Of a stretch of DNA of 64,000 bases, positions 35,721 to 46,383 are shown piece by piece; position 1 is the first letter of the stretch, and each line of letters begins with the position of its first letter. Source of the stretch: Tenebrio molitor. Taxonomy: Eukaryota; Arthropoda; Insecta; Coleoptera; Tenebrionidae. Location of the stretch: the NCBI RefSeq assembly GCF_963966145.1, contig NC_091046.1, positions 4,402,001 to 4,466,000 of the forward strand, written 5' to 3'. The notes below the pieces were generated by a model. The model searched no databases, was not told the origin of the DNA, and saw only the letters and a list, made by a program, of their open reading frames with translations. The translations under genes and the position numbers were made by a program.

Positions 35721-36621
35721 CAGGTATGCTGGAAAGAGTGGAATAATCGTTTCGTGGGCGCCTTGTATTGACAATAACGGCGGTCACTTTGTAATGATTA
35801 GTGATTACATACTCTGATTACTTCTTACTTCATGAGAATTTTTACGAATTAATACACCAATTTTAGGAGACATTTTGACATTATCTTAGGTGTGGGTGAT
35901 TCATTAGGGTCAGTTTAAAATATTTATTAAAATTGTTTTCATTTAATATCTTGCATAATTATCATTATAGGACACAGTAACGGGCGCAGCAGTTAGCAGC
36001 TGTGCATAAGTTAGCAAAAAACAAGTGACAGTTTTCTTGCATTTGTTTTTTCTTCTTCGCTTATCAACATTCTGTCAACATCGACGAAGCAAATAATTCC
36101 CATAGGCGGGTAACGAAAATTGTGCCAAATCTTTCCATTATTTTAATTGGATAACTTCAAGGTTTAGGAAAAAAATATATTTATATAATATATTGTTTCT
36201 TATATTAACGATTTCTATTACCAGTAAATTAATGTATTTATTTCTGAGACACGTTGTAGTTAAGAATACTTGCTTACACGAGTTGCAATCTTTAATGAAA
36301 ACTTATTTAATAGCTCAAATGATTATAAAACAATAGTTAGGAAACAGAAGTTTTTTCAGTCCCGGTGATACTTTGAAAAACCATTTCAAAATGAGACGCC
36401 GTGAGTTTCTGAATTAGTAAACTTCAAATTCAAAATTTAAACATCTTGGCAATTTCGCTTTAGATGTTCTTCAGAGACAGGGCTCATTCTAGTGCAACAT
36501 ATGAGAAAATATTTTCAAAATTAAGAGACGTTATTCTTATGAAAGAGAGAGAGGAAATTGTTTTCGAAAATCTACTAGACTGTAAAATTTTGTTTTAAGC
36601 ATTATATTATTATTACATATA

Positions 36622-38049
36622 CTACTTATCATGGAAAATGCAACACCCAGAAATAGTGAATATTTTTTGATGAAACTTGGTACAGTAATTAGGTGTTAAC
36701 TAAAGATAAAATGATGAAAGTTTCAGTAACATTGGTCCATATGTTAAAAAGTTATCTCAGTAATGGGTTGGACCGCCTCGAGATCCTATACACTCGCGGA
36801 CGCGCCGAGGCATACTTCTAATCAGATGGTTAATCTCGTCTTGGGGAACCGAATCCCAGGCAACTTGAATTTCATGTCTGAGTGCAGCCAAAGTCAACGG
36901 AGGGTTGTGCAAATTCGTCAGTCTTCGACCCATCAAATCCCACACGTGCTCGATTGGGGATAGATCAGGAGATCTCGGAGGCCATGGAAGTAAATCCACC
37001 TGAGAGTCATCTAGGAAGTCTCTACTAACGTTGGCAATATGCGGCCGCGCGTTATCTTGTTGAAATAGAGCATTATTTACTCTTCGAAAGTAAGGTACCA
37101 CAACAGGCCGCAAAACCTCCTGGACATAGCGAATTGCTGTCAGGTTTCCCTGTATAAAGACTAGACGAGACCTGCTTCCAAAACAAATTGCTCCCCAGAC
37201 CATTACACCAACAGTTCTTGCTACGGTCCTTTCAATAGAAAAAGCAAAATTGCGTCTTTCGCCACGAAGTCTCCTCACCCTCCGCCGACCGTCGTGCATG
37301 CCAAGACAAAACCGGGATTCGTCACTGAAGATGACGGAATTCCACTGTTCATCCCAAGCAATTCTCTCATTACACCAGGCCAAACGCTGGCGTCGATGAT
37401 TTGGAGTTAAAGGCAACACTAAATGTGGACGGTAGGATCGTATCCCAAATGATCTTATTCGCCTATAAATCGATGACATTGCAATTGGCCTTTCTACTGC
37501 GCGGTACCAAGCATTTGCTACCTCTCGAGTTGTCGAAAATCGATCTCTAAGGGCCAAAAATCTAAGATGGCGATCTTGTCGATCTGTAGTCCTCCTTCTT
37601 GGTCCAGTACCCCTTACTCGCTGATGTCTTCCTTCTTCAAACCAGGCATGACAACACCGTAACACAGTAGCCACATTTCGTCCCACACGATGAGCGATTG
37701 CCCTATAGGAAAGACCTGCTTCTCGCATTCCAATAATGCGGCCTCTTTCAAATTGAGTTACGTGCTGATAATGGGCTCGTCTTCGTACTGGAGGCATAGT
37801 ATAGCATTAACACACTTTAAATGCTGCGATATACGGAAGTTATTGATGATAACTGATCCTCAACAATAAAAAGAAATGCATGTTCCGATAAGAATAATCC
37901 AAAAGATATGGGTATTTTCTTCAGGTATTTCTTTAGGTATTTCTTTCAAATTATCATCATTTTATCTTTAGTGAACACCTAATTACTGTACCAAGTTTCA
38001 TCAAAAAATATTCACTATTTCTGGGTGTTGCATTTTCCATGATAAGTAG
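36622..38049 (-). mobile_element. Intact Tc1-type transposon with 96-bp TIRs
   Basis: The terminal inverted repeats are 36622-36717 and 37954-38049, beginning CTACTTATCATGGAAAATGC. By eye they differ at one position (AACT against CACT within the inner part). TA flanks both ends (36620-36621 and 38050-38051), as expected for a TA target duplication. The total is 1428 bp with one uninterrupted transposase gene on the minus strand. The near-identical ends and open reading frame point to recent insertion. Confidence 0.9.
36757..37797 (-). CDS. Tc1-like transposase, DD34E
   Basis: This is a 346-residue protein, normal length for Tc1 transposases. The N-terminal paired-like DNA-binding region has two helix-turn-helix parts (GRIIGMREAGLSYRAIAHRVGR, then a Gly-Pro-Arg-rich linker GTGPRRRT). 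The catalytic triad is visible: D159 in IFSDESRF, D248 in QQDNARPH and E283 in SPIEHVWD. There are 34 residues between the last two, which defines the DD34E type. The enzyme cuts and pastes its own element at TA sites. No stop or frameshift is present, so activity is plausible. It lies between Cap-G and zinc-finger copy B and is not part of the duplicated unit. Confidence 0.93.
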   Translation of the reverse strand: MPPVRRRAHYQHVTQFERGRIIGMREAGLSYRAIAHRVGRNVATVLRCCHAWFEEGRHQRVRGTGPRRRTTDRQDRHLRFLALRDRFSTTREVANAWYRAVERPIAMSSIYRRIRSFGIRSYRPHLVLPLTPNHRRQRLAWCNERIAWDEQWNSVIFSDESRFCLGMHDGRRRVRRLRGERRNFAFSIERTVARTVGVMVWGAICFGSRSRLVFIQGNLTAIRYVQEVLRPVVVPYFRRVNNALFQQDNARPHIANVSRDFLDDSQVDLLPWPPRSPDLSPIEHVWDLMGRRLTNLHNPPLTLAALRHEIQVAWDSVPQDEINHLIRSMPRRVRECIGSRGGPTHY

Positions 38050-38228
38050 TATATTATATTATTGTTTTTGTATTTATTTTTATGCTTTGGCGACGTTTAA
38101 CTTTTTATAAAATCGCCGTTTTTGCGTCATCTTTATCCTTACAATGTGTTACCAACATTGTCTGTCAAAAAAAAAAAAACAATTTAAAACAAAATCTGGT
38201 AAATTCCGCAACGCGTTCTAGTTCTACG

Positions 38229-39500
38229 TCATACCAGCGGCAACACCGAATGTTCTTTTTTGTTATGCCTGAGGAGATGATGCGAATACGCAAATTTCCT
38301 GTCGCACAAGGTGCAAGGATATGGAGTCTCACCGGAATGCGTGCGCATGTGCCTCCTCAGACTGCACGATTGGTGAAAGCTCTTCTTGCAGGTGCCGCAA
38401 GTGTGTGGTTTGACCGCGTTATGAATCTTCATGTGGTATTTTAAATAGAAACTGTTGGGGTAGGATTTCCCACAAGTGGGGCAGGGAAGATAGGGTCCTT
38501 TCTTGTGGACTCGGTGGTGTTGATTGAGCGCATCATTGCTGGCGAATCTGTTGCTGCAGTATTCGCAAAAATAGGGCTTCTCGCCTGTGTGTCGCCGCCT
38601 GTGCGCTTGCAAGGTGCCTTTTTGGATAAAAGATTTCTCACACATGTCACATTTGTGGGGTTTAATTCCTTGGTGGATTTTTTTGTGCATGATTTGAGAA
38701 GCCTGAAATCTTTGACCTTGAACATAACATATTGTGCTTATTTGACAAAAGAATACTTGAAGGATTTTGGGCATTCTTCACACTTGAATGGGCGTTCATC
38801 AAAATGGATTCTTCTGTGGTAAACCATAAAGGATTTCATGGGAAACCCTTTATTGCAGATGTCACAGTGGTAAGGCATATCTCCAGTATGTCTTCTATTG
38901 TGGGCAATATACAAGGATTTATACTTGAATGTTTTGCCACATTCTTCACATCTGTATAATTTTTCATCACTTTGCTGTGTATGTCCATTAAGTCTTGCTC
39001 CCTCTTTACTTCCATTTCCTTCACTACTTTGCTCTTGCATTATGCTATCTGTTTCCAGCTTGACATCATGTGTTTCCAACTCAATGTTATCAGACACATA
39101 ATTGGCAGAGTCACCATGACCTATATTTTCACTCTTTTGTTGAATTTTTTGAGACTGTTTTATTGCAGCAGAAAGTCCTGTCTTAAGTTTAACAATTATT
39201 TCTTGACTTTTTATTTTTAATTCCATGTCAGAATTTAAAATTAATCTCCGAAATTCAGTGATACTATCTAGTTTCTGTAAGCAAATGTTGCAGATCGTTT
39301 GTGGAAGATCGTCATCACGAGACAACTAAAAACATTGGTAATGTAATTTACAAAAAAAATAGTAATGGGATATTTACTTCGATGGGAACAAAACTCATTA
39401 TCGTGTCCGAGATTAATTCATTATTTTTACCAACAGTAAAAATGTTTACAGACTGATCTAGTTCTATTTTGAATAAGCACAAACGGCACTTGATGTCCAT
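38229..39500 (-). CDS. ZAD C2H2 zinc-finger protein, copy B
   Basis: Exons (minus) are 39378-39500, 38757-39325 and 38229-38709, giving 390 residues. The organisation is the same as copy A: ZAD cysteines split between exons 1 and 2, a charged linker (ELETHDVKLETDSIMQEQSS), and the third finger split by intron 2. Eight C2H2 fingers are present, one fewer than copy A. The last finger ends HNKKEH and the protein ends SVLPLV. A non-coding Cap-G exon 11 remnant lies about 205 bp upstream of its ATG, the same relative position as the real exon next to copy A. Confidence 0.87.
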
Positions 39501-39926
39501 ATTCATTCCGAGTATTCCGACACAATATCTTATCTTTCTTCTACAATTTTAGGTTATGTTCGATTTTAATTTTGGCAACAGGGCAATAATTGACAAATCA
39601 AAGGTCTCATGAATAGCGGTAAATTCAAACAGCTGTCACTAATCTCAAGTCCACTTACTAAATCGAGAGGTGATCCAATTAAATTTCAGTTCTATTCTTT
39701 GTTTTTAACGATGTTATGTTCAACCAACTTCCACGAAAGACCTTTAAATATTATTGCAACATTATTCAAAGTCTAGTGTTATTAAAGAAGCAAGCGGTTA
39801 ACAAGTCAGGTCAGGTCAGGCCCCAAAAAAAAACAATCTATTTTCTAATAAAATTACATATATTTTAATAAGTCAATTTCTTGAATTCCTGTTGCAAGCC
39901 ACCCAAATACACGATAAAATTTAACG
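39501..39926. other. Spacer between copies B and C
   Basis: It contains the shared upstream motif (ACAATTTTAGGTTATG at about 39544, then TTGGCAACA), a Cap-G exon 11 remnant at about 39706-39765, and a short GGTCAGGTCAGG run at about 39808. No gene is present. Confidence 0.7.
39706..39765 (+). pseudogene. Cap-G exon 11 remnant upstream of copy B
   Basis: The sequence TTTTTAACGATGTTATGTTC, then CCACGAAAGACCTTTAAATATTA, aligns with the intron end and first bases of Cap-G exon 11 (GTTTAAGGATCCTCAAGTTC, then GCCACGAAAGGCGTTTGCATATTA). The splice-acceptor AG is changed (AAG to AAC). It is not coding. Confidence 0.7.
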
Positions 39927-41145
39927 TTATATCAGTGGCAACACTGAATGTTCCTTCTTGATATGCCTGACCAGCCGCAATGAATACGCATATTTCTTAT
40001 CGCACAAGGTGCAAGGATAAGGAGTCTCGCCGGAATGCGTCCTCATGTGGATCCTTAGACCATTAGACTGATGAAAGCTCTTTTGGCACGTCTCGCAAGT
40101 GTACCGCTTGACTGCGGTGTGAGTCTTGATGTGGGATTTTAAAGAGAAAATGCTGGGATAGGATTTACCACAAGTTGGACAAGGAAGGTTAGGTCCTTTC
40201 TTGTGGACTCTATGATGTTGATTGAGGGCAACATTGCTAGTAAACATCTTGCTGCAATATTCGCAAATGTAAGGCTTTTCCCCAGTGTGCTGTCGCCTGT
40301 GAACTTGCAAGAGGCCCTTTTGTACAAAGGATTTGTCACACATGTCACATTTGTAAGGTCTGACTCCATGGTGGAGTTTTTTATGCATGATCAAAGAAGC
40401 CTGAAATCTTTAAATCTGAACATAATAAATTGTACTTATGTAGAGAAAAAAATACTTGAAAGCTTTTGTGCATTCAGCACACTTGAATGGTCGTTCATCA
40501 AAATGCACTCTTCTGTGGTAACCCACAAGATATTTCATCGGAAACCCTTTATTGCAGATGTCACAGTGAAAAGGCATTTCTCCAGTATGGGTTCTGTTAT
40601 GCACAATATACTTGGATTTATACTTGAATGTTTTAGCACATTCTTTACATTTGTATAATTTTTTATTACTTTGTTGCATATATCCTTTATGCCTTGCATT
40701 TCCTTCACCATTTTGCTCTCTAGTGGTGTCACCTATTTCCAGCTTGACTTCATCTATTTCCAACTTGATGTCATCACTCTTTTGGACAATTTTCTGAGAT
40801 TGTTTTATGGCAGCAGAGAGTGCCGTCTTTAGCCTAACAATTATCTTTTGACTTTTTATTTTTAATTCTGTATCAGAATTTAAGATTAACGATCGAAATT
40901 CAACAACACCGTCCAGTTTTTGTACGCAAACATTGCAGATCATTTGTGGGAGATCGTCGTCAGGAGACAACTAAAAACATTGGTAAAGAAGTTTAGAAAA
41001 AAAATTATTATGAAATGTTTACTTCGATGGGAACAAAACTCATTATCGTGTCCGAGATTAACTCGTTACTTTTCCCGGGGGTAAAAATATTTACAGATTC
41101 ATCCCGTTCTGTTTTGAATAAGCACAAACGGCACTTTATATCCAT
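39927..41145 (-). CDS. ZAD C2H2 zinc-finger protein, copy C
   Basis: Exons (minus) are 41023-41145, 40456-40970 and 39927-40407, giving 372 residues. It has the ZAD domain, then a linker with a duplicated KLEIDEVKLEI block, then eight C2H2 fingers with the third split by the second intron. It differs from copies A and B in finger residues that would contact DNA (QSNGLRIHMRTH, YSLRLVRHIKKEH), so its target may differ. A Cap-G exon 11 remnant follows upstream at about 41255. Confidence 0.87.
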
Positions 41146-41254
41146 ATTCGCTTGTCGATTCTATTTTCTCTTGCTACAATTTTAGGTTATGGTGCTTTGT
41201 GCATTCAATATTTGGCAACATGGTAATAATCCACTTGAAGTGGGGGAAATTCAA

Positions 41255-41340
41255 ACACTGCGACGAAAGGCGTTTGAATATCATTTGCAACATTTGCAAC
41301 CATGCAACTTTTTGAATAATTTGTTTATCGGTGCTTCTCC
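41255..41340 (+). pseudogene. Cap-G exon 11 remnant upstream of copy C
   Basis: The stretches CACTGCGACGAAAGGCGTTTG and GTGCTTCTCCATGGAATTAT correspond to CTGCCACGAAAGGCGTTTG and TCGCTTCTTTCCCGAATTAT of Cap-G exon 11, in the same order and roughly the same spacing. The 5' end is lost and the sequence between is altered. Confidence 0.7.
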
Positions 41341-42682
41341 ATGGAATTATCTATGTATTATTAACTAAACTCAGATAATTTGCAAATCATTAACGAAACG
41401 GCAAATATAACGCTTCAACAGTATCAGTTGTCATGGTTTTGAATTTGCAATATCTTATCGAGCCTTACCGGGTTTCGTGAATGACCCCCAGTTTAATAAG
41501 AAATAATAAGCAATCAGTTAACAAGGAACTGTGGTGGTGGTGCAGTTACAGAAATGAAAATTCAGGCAGTATTGTCGTTTTCATAAAGTAAGACCTAAAC
41601 TTTAAAATAACCTAATTTTTTAATCTTGTCATGTTTTTCTACTTTTTTGAATTTTATTGTAATAAGTGTCTCTTTGGTTTGTACAAAATTCAAAAACTGA
41701 CTGCGTGACTGACACAGAAAAGTTTAATTTTAGAATGTCAGTATTGTCAGTCATGATGACAGTAAAAGGTGGTTAGAATAACAGAGATTTTGTTAAGTGA
41801 CAGAAAAATGCTGCCCAAAATTCCGACTGTAGATAGTAAAATGAGGTTTATAAAATTCTTCTAGCACCCAAAGCTTATTTCACATCTTCATCTTATATCA
41901 GTAAAATTTCAAGTCTGCCCGAAATTCCGTACACGATTATAAAATTTTGGACATCATTCTTCACATAAGAAAATTACTCTAAATCATGCTTTATTAAAAT
42001 TGTCACGTGAATGATGAAATTGTTGTCAAATTTGTCTACAATTGTCAGTGTGCCACCCGCTTAAAATATTAGGTTCTTAATTTTTATTTATTTATTGTAT
42101 TTTTTTATTAATTAAAACCTCGTTCCATTCCATTTACTTATCTGATTTTCAAAACTTCTTGAATGCTTTCTGCGTAAATCTGACATTCACATTTTCAAAA
42201 TTGACAGAACAATCAAAACTGAGGTGGGTACATATAAGGGTCGTTTTAGAATGTATGACAGCACGATGACTATATACTCAATTTCATATAAATGTGCATC
42301 TAAGCAAGCTATGAAAATCTGATTTTCTGTTGGTAGTAAAGCTAAAGCTAGTGACTTTGACTTTCAAAGTTGCTTGCTCTGCGCGAACTCGATTTGACTA
42401 ATTTTTTAGTGTTTATCCATTTTAACATTGCTGATTTCAAAAGCAATGTTACGTCTTTTTACTGATTAAATTAAAGTAATTCTTATTTGTTTTTGTCTTT
42501 GTATTTTTACCAAGTAAAGATTTATTGGACATGACCTTCATAAATGTGACTTTTGTAATGTTACTAAATTAAAGGTGCTTTTACAAATGCACAGCTCACT
42601 TGATGAACATTTATATGAAATCAGTTATAAGTATATAGCGTCCAAAATTTATTGATCGCGACCGTATAATACCATGTGTATG

Positions 42683-43026
42683 TACAGTCGCGGCCGTTGA
42701 AATCTCAGACCAGAAAGATTCAAACACTCTGTATAAATTCCGAAATTTGATTAGTGTAAACAGGATTTTCATCAAGGATTATAAAGTCAGTGTCAGTTTT
42801 TGACATATTAGGTTAGAATTGAGCGTAACTTTTGAAATGCCACAATTATGTGATTTGCAAAAATATGTTAGACTGAGGGACGGTGTGAGCATATGAGCCA
42901 TTGCGAAAGAAATTAATGTGGAAAAGGTTTGAGTGACATTTTGAGAAACGTAACTTTCAATACCATTTACAAAGCCAAAAGTTTGGCGCTGTCAAAGTGT
43001 CTGAGTTTTCAACGGCCGCGACTGTA
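42683..43026 (+). mobile_element. Deleted Tc1/mariner element with transposase HTH remnant
   Basis: Inverted ends are TACAGTCGCGGCCGTTGAAA (42683) and its reverse complement ending at 43026, with TA outermost. Inside, from an ATG at 42837, the plus strand reads MPQLCDLQKYVRLRDGVSI, stop, AIAKEINVEKV. The 'RDGVSI-AIAKEINV' arrangement is typical of the first helix-turn-helix of Tc1-like transposases. The catalytic domain is absent. This is a broken, non-autonomous derivative of a larger element. Confidence 0.75.
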
Positions 43027-43728
43027 CACAAAAAATAGTTACTTGTACAACTAGTGAACTAGTTATGAAAGTCATACTGTTTTTCATTTACAGTTTGATT
43101 AACGAGGGTGTAGCCCCAGTTAATCAAGCAAATGAGTGAAAAAAAGAGACTTTCATAACGTATTGTACACGCCATTTTTTGCATATCGTTGTAAATTGAG
43201 AAATTTGGCCTAAAAGGATTTATGAGAAATTAAAAAAAAAGTAGGTATGCTTTGACAATCATCTCCAAGGAGATGGAATAAAATGATGCAAAAAAGTACT
43301 ACTTTCACTACGATATTTCGTTTAAAAAAGTGCTACATTTATTACGATTTTTCGTTTAAAAAAGTGCTACTTTCATTACGATATGCAAAAAAAAACATTT
43401 TCACATAAATAGTAGTGTATAATCATACACCGAAGGAATTTGTGCTTTGTAGAACCCTCGGGCTACAAACTGCACCTCCGGTAAAAATCATGCACTCTAG
43501 ATATGTATATAGTTTTATTTTTTGCACGATCCAACGAATTTAATTGAAAAAAGCCGAAAGTTTTAATAGTTATTTGTGAAGTGAGTGAAGGTTTCTCTTT
43601 CGTTCACTCACTTTCGCTCACTGTCTTTCACTCACTCACTGGTTTTCATTCTGGCATAATAATTGAAATTCGATTTTATCAAAAGAATCTGTATGTTCAA
43701 AATAATAACTATAACAATTCACAATATG

Positions 43729-43989
43729 TATGTACTATTCCGGACACGGAATCTTGGCCAACATCTTTTTGACATTTCTAAAAAAAATTATGTAAACCAA
43801 TCATTAGCGTCATTAATAAATGACAATTATTAAAAATCACTTTGAAGTTTTTATTCTGACAGCAAAAAAGCAAAGAAATGGCATCATCGAATCAAAAGTT
43901 GAGTTATATTCAATAAAGGCCAGTTCACACATATTTGTCAGTTAAATATCAGTTGTGACCAAGATTCCGTGTCCGGAATAGTACATACA
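43729..43989. mobile_element. MITE-like inverted-repeat unit, or end of the recombinase element
   Basis: The ends are TATGTACTATTCCGGACACG (continuing GAATCTTGG) and its exact inverse, about 29 bp each, enclosing about 200 bp with no open frame. It lies 40 bp downstream (3') of the recombinase stop codon, between that gene and a GAGTGA/GCGAAAG-rich stretch that belongs to the same element. It may be a separate inserted MITE. Confidence 0.7.
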
Positions 43990-44028
43990 TTTAACTTATC
44001 ACAACGTAGAACAACCTGGTGCATTTTC

Positions 44029-45073
44029 TCAAATTTTTTCGGCTATCTCTATTTTGATCGCTTTGGATGGAGAGAAATAACTTTCCGCGGCACTGTTGGA
44101 CTCCCAAGGGCCATGGCGTTTTAGTGTCAATATGCCATTTCCTGAATCAGCCAACAGCGTGACAGAGGTTCGACGGAAAGAATGACCAGTAAAACTTTCT
44201 TTCTCTGGCAACTTCAGATACTCAGCAATTTGTCCTGGTATCTTAGCTAGTGAATTCACTCCTAACACTTGAGATGTAAGAGTTCCTTTTCGATACTGAA
44301 GAAAGAGCCGTCCGTCAGGAATGGGTCTACGTTCTATATACTTTTTGTATATATCTAGAAAATTTATTCCCATTGCATTTTCAACTACTGTGAAGCTCCT
44401 AGGTACACCAGTTTTAGTGACTGGAATGTTTACAACTAATGTTGGATTGACGTCCTCAAAATTTTCTTTTACGTCACTGATCATCATTCTAGATAATTCG
44501 TCACAACGGCAGCCACCGAACATGCCCATTATTAGCACAACTTTCTGAACGATCCAGTCTTGGTCCGGGGCTTCAAGTAAAAACTTGCAAACGTCATCTC
44601 TTGAGAAAGTTGCAGCTTTTTTCGGCTGGTAGTTTTTACATTTTGTTTTTAAAAACGAGGTAAGACTGCTAAACCTGTACCATTTATTATATTAAAACAA
44701 TAGCTTATTAAAAAACCTCTTACCTGGAGATGTCAACGTTTTTGAATACAAATAGTGTACTCTTTAACATTGAATACCGCGACCACGCTGATGATGCTGC
44801 TATACTTTTAAAATACGCCATCATAACATCTTCGTCCACTCCTTTGATTCGTTTCTCGGTCTGCCATTGCGTGAATTTTTCCAACTCTTTTTCATAACGT
44901 AATTTTGATTTTTTTGGCAACGTTTGGTACCTCGCGGCACTCGCCTCTTCTAGGACGTCATCAGGAACATCTTCATCATCCATTTCCACAGCGCGCACTG
45001 CCAACATTACACTTGTTTTACGAACACAAAAATCATATCGGTTCTGAAGGATTTTGGCTATTTTATGTATCAA
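44029..45073 (-). CDS. Second Crypton-like tyrosine recombinase
   Basis: Exons (minus) are 44724-45073 and 44029-44674, with AG + G making Arg across a 49-bp intron, giving about 331 residues from the first ATG. The start at MDDEDVPDDV is conserved in the relic near 10.8 kb and may be nearer the true N-terminus. The core-binding segment (KSKLRYEKELEKFTQWQ) resembles that of the 4.8-kb enzyme, and the intron lies at the same place. Catalytic residues are present: Arg in GGCRCDEL, His/Arg in GHSFRR, Trp in GPWESN and Tyr in AESYFS. The two copies are clearly diverged. No long inverted repeats like those at 4.8 kb were found around this one. Confidence 0.8.
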
Positions 45074-45117
45074 AAAGGGTTGAGTTGGCTATATTTTTTC
45101 CCAAAGGAGAAAAAGAG

Positions 45118-46061
45118 CCACTTTACTCCCTACAATCAGGTGCCCAATTCTTGAATCGATGGAATTAATTCTCATTGGAAAAATAGGCAAATTTTCTCAT
45201 GAGAAATGCAAAAGTGTATTCTGGACTTATGTCAGATGGATTGTTCCACTAGTAATCCGGAGAATTATTTCACCTAGTGTTTATCATGGGAAAATAATTT
45301 TTTCGTGAGAAATTGGACTGTCAAATGTGACACTTTTGTTAATATTATAGATAATTGTGTTTGTAAAATAAAAAAATGGAAGAATTAATTGCAATCCAAA
45401 CAATGGTTGCCCAGCACAAAGACTTCATCCCAAATTAGACCCGTTTGATTCAAATTGTCAACATATTGCCGAGCATATTGCACTTTTTCAGACGACCACT
45501 GTGAAATATGGCACATTTCACACGGTTTTTCCTTAGTGAAAATTTAAAATTGCAAACGATTTCAACACGAACACGAACGAACAGCCTAACCGTGTACAAT
45601 GAAAAACTTGAGAAATCTGATTGGCCGACAGCTGTGTGTTTTTATATTGTACAGCCGATGATTAACGATGTCTATCTCCGCGCAACGGCATAATTATTTT
45701 GTCCGCAGCTCTGTCGAATAATATTTGAAGTTTGAAGGGATGCCGAATATTAGCGGTTTTTTTTTTGTGGTCGTCGGAAAAATATCGTGTATACCACGTG
45801 TTGAAAATTCGATTTCACACTCGTTTGCTTAAGCCACGCGCCTACGGCTTGTGGCTCAATTTTGCAAACTCGTGTGAAATCTTTCATTTTCAACTCTTGA
45901 TATACAATATACTATTAAGTTCTCATGTGAAATCATTTTCCAAACAGTTCAAGAATACAGATATGAGAACGTTTTAAATTCCACTGGGAATTCATTTATG
46001 GAAAATATTCTCAAACGAATATTTTCCAGTGATTTCAAGAATTGGGCCCCGGTAGTAAAGT
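45118..46061. mobile_element. Non-autonomous element with CTTTACT ends
   Basis: The left end CTTTACTCCCTACAATCAGG, followed by TGCCCAATTCTTGAA, is matched by the inverse of TTCAAGAATTGGGCCCCGGTAGTAAAG at the right. Further in, both sides have complementary GGAATT and GAAAAT stretches. An internal palindrome lies at about 45770-45930. No transposase frame was recognised in the 0.94-kb interior. Confidence 0.55.
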
Positions 46062-46190
46062 TGCTCATTATAGAGGTCGTGCAAAAATTATATTTTAATA
46101 TTACGAGTACTTGTCAATTTACTAAATTCCCGTTGGGAGCCACCTAAATACACCCAAAAATTTAACATATTTTTTTAAACTCCTGGGGCC

Positions 46191-46350
46191 GTATCACGAC
46201 ACCGTTATTAAAGTTACCGTTAGCTAGAGTCGTGATTAAAGTAAACATAAAACGCTATAGATTTATGCAATTATAACCTGCTAGAAAGAGATGCATTCGT
46301 CACCAAGGTAATTAGAGTCATGATCAAATTTAATAAGGGTGTCGTGATAC
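46191..46350. mobile_element. MITE with GTATCACGACACC ends
   Basis: The inverted ends are GTATCACGACACCGTTATTA and TAATAAGGGTGTCGTGATAC, one mismatch over 20 bp, enclosing about 120 bp without coding capacity. A stretch at about 63576-63700 begins with the related GGGCCGTATCACGATTCACACC and shares AATCATGACTTTAATTACC, so a second member probably lies there. Confidence 0.75.
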
Positions 46351-46383
46351 CCTATTAATTTTGGGAAGACGTCATAATTTTAA

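Larger units (their letters stand above)
34199..36621. other. Region between Cap-G and the Tc1 element
   Basis: It holds the Cap-G 3' end, a palindromic stretch around 34740-34840 (ACGTTTTATAAAACGC and TCTTATAAAACTCG), the inverted-repeat element at 35036-35248 and a weak coding remnant at 35493-35720. Otherwise it is AT-rich without supported genes. Confidence 0.55.
41146..44028. other. Spacer between copy C and the second recombinase gene
   Basis: It holds a Cap-G exon 11 remnant (41255-41340), a segment at 41490-41610 that is repeated near 58080-58190, the Tc1 relic at 42683-43026, a pair of self-complementary stretches around 43030-43420 with repeated CTACTTTCATTACGATAT, and the 43729-43989 inverted-repeat unit. 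No intact gene is present. Confidence 0.6.
45074..46383. other. Spacer between second recombinase and copy D
   Basis: It is almost entirely occupied by the inverted-repeat elements at 45118-46061 and 46191-46350. No gene was recognised. Short open frames at 45508-45977 lie in repeat sequence. Confidence 0.6.
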
